Below are positions 55,820 through 64,000 of a stretch of 64,000 nt of DNA, in pieces. The translations under genes were made by a program, and so were the position numbers. This stretch comes from Gymnothorax reevesii (lineage: Eukaryota > Chordata > Actinopteri > Anguilliformes > Muraenidae), in NCBI GenBank assembly GCA_029721435.1, contig CM056577.1, forward strand, positions 120,524,719 through 120,588,718, written 5' to 3'. Each line of letters opens with the position of its first letter. The stretch's first letter is position 1. The notes below the pieces were generated by a model that was not told the DNA's origin, ran no database searches, and was given only the letters and a program-made list of their open reading frames with translations.

Positions 55820-57139
55820 TCTACCCTGAAGGGATCCGAGATGTCACCAAGATCCAGCTTCTTCTTTTCTTTGTGTTATCCAGTGAACACTGCCAAAATG
55901 CATTGGAACATACAGTAGAAAAGTCTCTTAGTGGTGATTTTTTTTTTTTTTTTTTACTTTTTCAAAGTCCTGTGTAACACCAGCAGTAACTCCCAATTAA
56001 ATGAGCATCCAATGAAATGCAGAATTTATACGAAGGGCTAGCAGTTTTGCACATTCATGTAATTTTTCCCCATCGTTAAAATGTTTTACTCTGGCCACAA
56101 CATGGCGTACGGTTTTACATCGCAACGGTGCTGAAGCTGCAGGCGGAGGTGAAAGTCTGGCCCGCTGCTTTGGAAGTCGGCCATTTTGTGTCCTTCATTT
56201 GTGCTGCACCACATCGCCACCGCCTGTGATGAAAAGAACCGTTTCGCAGGATGATAGCAGCTCGGCGCACGTGCTGTACAGCGAGGAGAGGGCTCGATGG
56301 CACATAAGGAGGTGGTTATCCCATTGCTCTCGAACGTCATCATTAGCTTGTAGCCTCGAGGAACATATCTCCGGCACCTGGCCCTCAGAAAGGAGATGTT
56401 TACTAAGGGGTGGGGGGGTGGGTTGACCTCCTACCAACCAATTTTCGAAACAGAGGAGAGATGAAAGTGTGAAGGATAAACGAGGGAGGCGGAGAAGGGG
56501 AAGAAGAGGAAGGGGAGATCGGAAACAGCTGGCGGGAGAGAATGCAGGTAGGCGAGCAGGATTCTTAAATTTGGACGAGATCGGGTGAGTAGAAGAATGT
56601 CTGTTGATGAAAGCAGGCTGTTGGATTCCATTTTGGCTCATCTCACTGCCAGGAACTTGTCCTGCATGCGGCAAAAGATGTCTTTCTTGAATTTATAAGC
56701 ATCTTAAAGGTAGTTGTCTTAACGTATTTACAAGCATTTTAGAGCTGCATTGAGTCTTAAATGTGTTAGTTTCCTCGATGTGGAAATAATGGGCCTTATG
56801 AAAAAAAATGAGTTGGTAAGCATCCTTCTCATTCAATTTTCAGGGGAGAGCAACTAAGTCTTGTAAATGTTTTTTTTTATAATTAGGGTTTAAGATCCAA
56901 ATAGCGCAACAAATCTAAATCGCAAGTACATGTATGAACATGAAGACTTAAATCTGCCTCAGCTGTAAGTGGCGCAGTGATGGAAAGCCGAACAGATCCT
57001 CTGCTACAAGGGTAGGTATTCTGAGCGTTTTTCTCACTTTCTTTTTGGTGTGATTTTAACAAATTAAAAAAAATAAATAAAAATTGGAGGCAATAAAGTT
57101 TTCTGGGATTGGCAGGGATGCTAACCAAAAAATTTTTTT

Positions 57140-57376
57140 GTTTTTCAGATTGTGAATACTGACCTCAACTGAGGCAGGTGAGGCCTGCAGTTCTTTAGAT
57201 GTTAGTCTGGGTTCTTTTATGCCCTCCTGGATGAGTCGGCGATCCGCTCTTAGAGGAATTTCGCTTGGCCGGCAACTCTTTGGAAGGTTCACCTCTCTTC
57301 TGTTTTCCATTTGTAGATAGTTGTGATGGCTGTTGAGATTTGGACGCCAAAAGCAGCGGCCAGAATTAAAAGGCAA
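57140..57376 (-). pseudogene. Tc1-like transposase N-terminal fragment
   Basis: The minus strand encodes 'LIQEGIKEPRLTSKELQAS' and 'ASVEVSIHNL', matching the DNA-binding helix-turn-helix region of fish Tc1-like transposases. No catalytic domain is left. Confidence 0.75.
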
Positions 57377-57539
57377 AAACCACTGAAAGCTGAGAGACTC
57401 AAACAGACTAAAAATGCGAGACTCGCGCTACCAACGGACCTGGACACCGTCCGAGGTAGAAAACAGGCGAGCTCGAAGATACAAAAAGAAAAGGGAAAAA
57501 TAAAACAAAGATTCCCTTTCTAACTATCTGCTGCTGCTT

Positions 57540-57890
57540 CCCATCCTCATGGTTGAGGGTGGGGGATCGTTGAGGCAGCCTGCACAATCGTACGCCATCG
57601 GAGGCGATCCCTCGCAGCCCTTGTGCAGGCTGCGCAGGTGTCGCCGGTCCAGTCCCTCACGTCATCGATCCAACGGCGTTTTGGTCTCCCTCTACGGCGT
57701 GCACCGTCGACTCTGCCCTCTAGAATATGTGTGCAGATGTTTTGTGCACGGACTACGTGACCAAAGTACTGGAGCTTCCTCTTGCGAACAAGAGAAAGAA
57801 ATTGTCTGGTGATGTTTAATTCTTCCAGATGCATTTGTAAGATGGTCACGCCAGTTGATGTTAAGAAGCCGACGGTAGCTCGTCATTTCA
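57540..57890 (-). pseudogene. LINE ORF2 C-terminal fragment
   Basis: The minus strand encodes 'RKRKLQYFGHVVRAQ', 'RGRPKRRWIDDVRDWTG' and, in another frame, 'YRRLLNINWRDHLTN'. This is the tail of a non-LTR retrotransposon polyprotein of a type common in animals. Clade not assigned. It is inserted in the Tc1-like relic. Confidence 0.75.
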
Positions 57891-58129
57891 AACTATCACT
57901 AAGCCTCAAATATGCAACTAAGTCCTTAACAGTACTCTGTCTCGAAACCTTACCGGCTAAAGCGCAAATATAACACTGACACTCTAGCAATGGACGTGAG
58001 GCGGAACTGGAGCTTAAATATAGTCCGGGCAATGCCCCCAATTAATGCCAGCTGGCCCAGGAATCCGATTGGGAGCCAAACGATATCGTCCCAGACGAGA
58101 GCAACAAAAAGAGCTCTCAAAGCTTCCAA
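57891..58129. other. Rest of the insert within the Tc1 relic
   Basis: No recognisable domain; possibly more LINE sequence. Confidence 0.35.
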
Positions 58130-59079
58130 ACTATGACAATAGTAGCTCTGACTATGGTTTGCTGGAGTCCCAGAGCCTTCGAAATGGCTTTTTAACCCAT
58201 TCTAGACTGAAAGATATCAACAACTGTTTCTCATCAGCTCCTGAATTTCATTACATCGTAGCATCATGTGCTATTAATTGCCTTCTTCACATTGCCGGAC
58301 ATGTTCTATTTAACGCCTTAAATTAAAAATTTCACTCAAGTTTTCCCGTAAGAAGGTTCAAAGGCAGAAAAGCATTTTTTTGCCATATTATAGGACAACG
58401 CCATGTATATACAAAGAGCCATTAAAAACGCACAATAAAATATACTGTTTTAGGGTCTCTTTCGTAGTTGCAAAACATGGTCTCGGGAAAATGCGCTTTT
58501 GGTAGCGAGACTTGCCCTCACTGCTATCATTACATTGGCAGTCAATTCAGCAGTTCTTATGCGTTATCTGACATGGCAGAAGACGTTTTATGGAATGTGT
58601 TTTTGTGGCGTCACAGATGACACACTTTGTCGGGGACGACAGCTGACACATCTGGTCATTCTCTGTCATCCCTGCTGTCTGGATACAGTCATTTAATGGA
58701 CATTAATGCGTCCAGAAACTTCTCTTTGAGACTGGCCATCATTCAACATTCAAAATGTTTGATTCTTCTGAGATTCATTTGTTTGTGGCATTTGAAGAGG
58801 GAATGATGTGACTTTGTTTATGTGTGTTTTTGATCTTCAACTTTTCATGTGCAAAATGATTCTCCCAATGTGATTCACGACCATGATCCAGGGAACTGAG
58901 CTGCATTTAGATAATCATAACGAGGTGTTAAACCAAGAAAGGATTCGAACCTAGACACTTGACATTGTGCAATGCTGACCATACCTGATGGTCATCATGT
59001 CAATCAGCAAAAGAAAAAACTCTTAGTTTTCAAATTAGATGATAAAAACCACTTTGCATTTTTAATGCCTCTCGGTGCA

Positions 59080-59370
59080 TATTCGGTACATGCCGGTTGC
59101 AGTGCTTCCCTGAAGATACATCACACTTGCATTGAGAAAAATCGTCAAACTCTGGACACCGTGTTTTCATGGCCTCAGCATTGCACTAAATGGAAAATAT
59201 CTTGATCTTGTGCATCCTTTCATACACATTACCCTGTAATTCAGCAGGACATATCTGCGATTGTTGGAAACCTTGGAATTTCCACTAGAATTTAAAATGA
59301 GCCTGAAGTTTCATAGGTTTGAATATAGCAGCTGCATTTGACAGATTTATATATGGGTCCGTAGGTTTTA
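59080..59370. repeat. Dispersed repeat pair B, copy 2
   Basis: Direct-orientation homologue of 33365-33650. Confidence 0.7.
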
Positions 59371-59429
59371 TGGGGTAAGGGATGTTTATAATCAACAGTG
59401 ATAGCACTAATCATGACTGCATTGGTTTA

Positions 59430-59640
59430 GTGCCCTGATCCTCAAATCACGGTCCTGGAGGTCCGAGTACTGCTGGTTTCCTACCCTCCCTGTACCTGGG
59501 AGTCAGGTCTAAAGACAGTTTGGCCAATCAGAGCCCCGAAGTGTTAATTTACTTACCTGGGTTGAGAGAAAACCTTGGCTGAATTTGGATTCGAAGTCCA
59601 GATTTAAGGATGCTGGTCTTGTGAAACTGAACCCAATTAT
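59430..59640. repeat. Degenerate fish dispersed repeat
   Basis: Text such as 'tcctcaaatcacggtcctgg' and 'gctggtttcctaccctcc' recalls a common fish repeat. A related minus-strand phrase, 'aaaccagcaggattgtagaactcctgga', is at about 62615. Confidence 0.4.
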
Positions 59641-59882
59641 CAATTTTTGTTTAAATTAGTTGATTAGTAACTAATACTTTTTTCACACAGGGCCCGGAAG
59701 AGTTGGAAAACTTATATCTTTCAGTGAATTAAATCCTTTTAAAACTGCATTTTGTGTTCACTCGGGCTATCTTCGTCTAATATTAAATTTATTTTTATGA
59801 TCTGAAACATTTATGTGTGGACAAATAGGTGAAAATGGAAGAAATTGTAAAGGTGGCCAATAATTTTTTCACGGCACTGTAC

Positions 59883-62800
59883 TGCCGCACTCATAGAAGT
59901 AAGCATGGCTGGGGTTGCTAAAGCAATACTGCATGTTTTTCAATCACATCCAAACAAAGCACGCCTTATTCAACAGCGAAATATCAGTTTTCACTGCTAA
60001 TTAGCCAAATGCAGGGGCGCTTAATTATGGTTTAAGCAGGGTTGGTTACCATGGTGCTAAAGGGATTATAAAGATACTCCTATAGCAAATTCCAGCTAAA
60101 TCAAAACACAGTTGATCTCTTGCATGGTGACGCACACCTACACGGTGCAGGTTCTAAATCAGTCACAACAGCCCTTCAGCTCTGTCTCGCTGTACTGTGC
60201 CGTACTGAGCTGTTATCTCAGGTCTGAATGCATTTTAATGCCAGTACATTGCAGAGGTACAGTTCAAGGTACAGTAAAAAAAAAGTATTCCCAGTTAATT
60301 TATGGAGGAAAAAGTATTTCCCTCCTTAATTCTCTTTGCCTTGAACTTGACTGTCATTTCCAGTCTCGGAGGGAACCCAGTTTCAGCTGATTTTGGGTGC
60401 GTTTACAAACAAGAAATTCATTTAAGTTTTCGACTGGCCACAGAACCCGGACTTCTTTTTCTGACGATATTGATTGTCTGCTGATTGAAAGGAGGCCTTA
60501 ACAGCCTCCAGGACAGAGTGTGACCGCCCCGGTCTATTATTAACAGGAGAGACAGAAAAGGCAAAGAGGTGGAAGTGATTGGAAACAGCTGGCGGGAGAA
60601 AGTGCCGGTGAAATGGAATTAAGTTTTGAGCGGGCTAAGCGGGCTAAGTTTTGGCAACATAAACCAGGACACTTCCAAGAAACTACTGGAGATTTCTTAG
60701 AGCTTCGGGCCAGGATGGTTCCATAACGATTTCTGTGAATTTGATTGACGGTCTTCCTTCTAATCGAAGAACACCCCTGGAGTTTTTGAGGAGAGGGTGA
60801 GCTTATCCATTACTGGGCCCAACCTCGAGTGTCAAAGAGCTGGGATCGGGGCCTCAGCACTGATCCAGTGTGGGTCTGTGATTGCTTTTCTCCAGACTTC
60901 AGTGGCCACAATGAAAAGCGATGGGTAGGAGGAGAGGGAAATGAGATAATTGTTTTCACGGCATCATGTTCTTCACGTTCGTAGCCTTTGTGTTTTGGCA
61001 GGACTGCCCGTCGCATATCCGTGCCAAACGCAGTTTTTAATTTAGATCTGAGAGGCTGGGTGCTGGCGATGTTGGGGGATGGGGGATGGGGGGCTGGGGC
61101 GGTCGTTTTGAGAGCGAGTGGAGAGGAACGACGGAAGTAACGAGAGTACACAGGGGCAGTTGATTACAGCGCGGCGAGTGGCTTGGTGTCAGTCTGTGTC
61201 TGTAGAGATAAGGGGATTAGCGCACCGCTAACACACACACATACACACTGTACAGTGGGGACGGAGAGAGTGGGACAGTGTGAGAGAAACAGAGCGTGAG
61301 AGTGGGGCATAAGTGACACTGATAGGGCACGGGGATTAACCAGGAAAGAGAAAAAAGGATGAGCGAGAGGAGAGGAAAAGGCGGCCTTTTGATTCACTCG
61401 AAACGAAGTCGTCGTTTCACAAGACATCTCTCTCTGTGGCTCCATCCATTACGCCCTCTTGCATTAAATTGTGTCCCGGTGTATGGTACAGATTAACACA
61501 AGGCCGAGCTTGTTGACAGGTATGAGGTGAGCTTTCAAAGTCCCGAAAAGGCCAAGCTGCCTCACATCCTCAGTTAGCTAGGCCTCTGTGACAGCTGGTG
61601 GAGAGGAATTTTGCAAACATAAATTTTAGCATTTAGCAGACGACTCTTATCCACGCGGATTACACTTGTACTCCCGGTTCATTTACACAGCTGTAAACTT
61701 TGCTGAAGTTATTCCGATAAAGATTAAGCCTTTTGTACAATTAACAGAAGGTTTTTTTTGGGGTGTTTTTCAGAATTGTCTGCAGTCGTGTTGTGACATC
61801 AGCATCAGCATATACTGAGACTTAACACTCTAATCACTAGCTGCCAGATACATGAGCATTTTAATGCAGTTACAGGGCAGTAGCTCCCACGCAGTTCAAT
61901 TAATGTCGATGTGTAATCCTTCACGTTAAGGTTGGCGGTCTGTATTTTAATGAGGGTGTCTACAGTACATCTATGTTGTGTAAATAATGCTGGAAAACGC
62001 AGCGCAGGAAAATGTATTCACACTCCTAATACTTGTAGACCTTGTATTTGCTGTTTCATACTGTAAAGTGTAAAGACCCATGCGCCGTGCATAGACCCCT
62101 AATGGGAAATAAGCTGGCAAAAGTCACATTCAGAAGCTTGCTTCATTCACCAGTGTTTTACACCAGGGCTGCCCATCCTTGTCCCAGGCATTCTACCAAT
62201 GTTCCGAATTTGTTGGTTAGCGGCAGGTGCAACGACCAGGAAGGGCTCCACACGCATGTGCGCGACGAGCTCTGACACCGGTGCTTCAAATCCAGCCACT
62301 GACCAGTGTCACCTGACTCTTCTGCTCTTCCTTTGTGGCAGCCTAGAGTGTAATTATTAAAACTTCGTTTGGGCTAAGAAATTTGGTGGTTTAAGGCCTG
62401 CTGTTGTTCCTGTAAGATGAGTGCAGCCGGTGGGCGCTTGAGAGCTGCCCCTGGTCTTTACTTTGTTTAATAAACTTTAAGTTGCATTGAGTAAATCTGT
62501 CAGGTAAGTGACTTCAGCGGTGGAGAAATGAATGCACCGCGTAATGTTATGGAAAGATCTCCTTGAACTGCTAATTAGTAGAATCAGCTTTGCCAAATTA
62601 GGTTTTAAATCGAAACCAGCAGGATTGTAGAACTCCTGGACTAAGGCTGGGCAGCTGTGTAATGCACTAACAGCTATTTAATTTTGTTCCCGTCCTCATT
62701 ATCAGCGGCCTCCTGGAAGCTGATTGGCTCCGGCCTCGCAAGAGCCAGCTGGGGCGTACTGACCCAGCTTGACACACTTTCGGGTTTCTGGCAAGCTTGT

Positions 62801-63299
62801 TTTCGTAACGTTTCCAACAGCCCATAATTGGTAATGAATTCACCTCTGCTTACCTTCTCAGCTTATTAGCACAGCTTTGTACCAGCTCTGCGCGCTGTGA
62901 CCAACTAGTTATAGTCCTCCAATCAAGAGGATGTAAGCAACATCCTTGTAGAAATGTCTTTTTTTGCCTGCTTAGAGATGAATGCAATTAATATCTGATA
63001 TGGCTGAGCAAGAGCGTCAATTAAATAACAGCCCATCACGCTTTGCTTTCTCACATTAAACGCCTAAACGGGGAACAGGATACACTTAAGTGTGCCGTTG
63101 GCTGTTTGAACCCATTAGCGGATGGTGATTATGGACAATTATGCTCAGCAATGACATCCGATCGCGGTTTGACCCGGATGAACCGAGGGACGGAGGTGGT
63201 TATTGGGTTTCATGTTTAAGAGGACAGACTCACTGCCCTGTTCCTAAACCAGGTTCATTTTTTGAGCCATAAAAAATTGAATGTTTCCAGCATGAGCTT
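59883..63299. other. Unassigned DNA
   Basis: No domain-bearing frame. A short CA tract is at about 61231-61248. 62690-63180 is repeat-free and balanced, possibly conserved, but untested. Confidence 0.4.
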
Positions 63300-63780
63300 G
63301 TGTGAGGAATTTCTGAATGAGAGCCAGATGCAGAACTATTAGCAGAAGAAGAACAACTCAAAGGCTCTTTTCAAGGAGGTTTGTCGGAAGCCAGTCCAAA
63401 GTCAGGCTGGAACGAACAGGATCTCTGGGGGTGAGGCCGGATGTCGTTGAAGGGGATGGTCCAAAATCAGTTACCAGGATGGCAAGCCAAATGAACCAGG
63501 GCAGGCTGGACAGGTGCACACATTCGAACTGGGGTATAGAGCAACAGGAAGAATCTGCTCGCCAGGACCGCAAACACTGGGAAGAGATTCTCTAATAAAA
63601 GGTGGCTTGCTTTTTTGAAGTTAGATAACCGAGGACAGGGGAGAGCAATCCTGCAAATGGAAGACATAAACAAGGAACTTAAATACACATGACAACAATT
63701 AACAACAGGAAACAGGTGACAGAGAGAGATCAAAATGGAGGGGCAAAGTACAAAACTACAATTACATAATGGGATAAAGT
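63300..63780. repeat. Degenerate dispersed repeat
   Basis: Phrases 'aaggaacttaaatacacatg' and 'caattaacaacaggaaacaggtgac' recall a known type of fish repeat. The 92-codon frame over it is not supported as a gene. Confidence 0.4.
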
Positions 63781-64000
63781 AAAACCAAAGAGAAACTGAC
63801 AAGGACTGCTGGCTTTAGAAAAGACTTTAGAAAAGACCCAGCTTGTGAATTAAAATGGGGCTGCGGAGAGTGTGGTTTGTTTAGAGGTTGTTTTATTTGT
63901 ATTGGACCACAGAGACTACATTTTGAAGGCTTCAGTCTAATTTCTACTCCGGTTTCCACATACATGCTAGATTAATGAAATACTCTAAATTGCCCATTGA
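63781..64000. other. Unassigned DNA; start of a SINE tail at the edge
   Basis: The last 18 bases (ctctaaattgcccattga) resemble the SINE tail text at 49665, cut by the window end. Confidence 0.4.

Larger units (their letters stand above)
51044..57021 (+). repeat. Tandem duplication, copy 2 (about 5978 bp)
   Basis: Offset to copy 1 is 5980 at the start and 5977 at the end. Every feature of copy 1 recurs in the same order. After 57021 the text departs into a Tc1-like relic (ctgagcgtttttctc), so the right breakpoint is clear. Confidence 0.95.
57022..59882 (-). mobile_element. Tc1-like relic, minus strand, interrupted
   Basis: Same family as 15126-16153. The N-terminal transposase region is at 57140-57376, resumes at 58130-58330 after a LINE-bearing insert, and a terminal block ('ttttttcacacagggcc' through 'ttttttcacggcactgta') is at 59678-59882. 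58340-59640 contains other DNA, including repeat pair B copy 2. Confidence 0.6.

Noticed and set aside
1..64000. CRISPR array, operon or phage-type defence system
   Set aside because: Repeats here are satellites, microsatellites and transposons. Frames are short and broken, typical of eukaryotic non-coding DNA.

Overview
The window looks like a gene-poor, transposon-rich stretch of a ray-finned fish genome. The evidence is a Gmr1-type Ty3/gypsy element, Tc1/mariner transposase relics of kinds common in fish, a CR1-type LINE, tRNA-headed SINEs (one type ending in an L2-like tail), and many CA/GT/GA microsatellites. I cannot name the species. I found no host protein-coding exon, rRNA or free-standing tRNA gene, and nothing prokaryotic (no operons, no CRISPR array). 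The only intact long reading frame is the 1567-codon retrotransposon polyprotein at 8350-13053.

Layout. 1-3003: a diverged tandem satellite (unit about 140 bp) rich in TGACCT/AGGTCA half-sites, interrupted by a probable solo LTR (889-1402) and a two-copy repeat (1924-2600). 3441-14458: a DNA transposon with long, roughly 0.7-0.9 kb terminal inverted repeats (TIRs) and a decayed DDE_Tnp_4-type transposase. It has been hit by a Harbinger-type MITE (3784-4202), a tRNA SINE (5193-5673) and the Gmr1-like LTR retrotransposon (7813-13715). The two arms of the host transposon act as mutual 'empty site' controls and prove both the MITE and the Gmr1 insertions. 14.5-16.15 kb: two broken Tc1-like transposases. 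16.63-20.56 kb: a decayed minus-strand LTR retrotransposon that has lost its integrase. 20.6-38.2 kb: mostly unassigned non-coding DNA with microsatellites, a minus-strand SINE and several low-copy dispersed repeats, plus stretches that could be conserved regulatory DNA but cannot be tested here. 38.4-42.8 kb: a minus-strand Tc1 relic split by a 3 kb CR1-type LINE. 45064-57021: a nearly perfect head-to-tail tandem duplication with a unit of about 5.98 kb. Each copy carries nuclear-receptor-like DR1 motifs, a SINE and an 815-bp TIR element. 57.0-59.9 kb: another Tc1 relic with a LINE fragment inside. 59.9-64 kb: unassigned DNA and degenerate repeats.

The most notable object is the Gmr1-like element. 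It has identical 459-bp LTRs, a 4-bp target-site duplication, a tRNA-Gln-type primer binding site, a purine tract and one uninterrupted frame. The order of domains is Gag(SCAN-like)-protease-integrase-RT-RNase H, so integrase lies upstream of RT as in Ty1/copia although the domains are Ty3/gypsy-type. This class is already known from deuterostomes; what stands out here is an apparently complete, very young copy in a datable nest.
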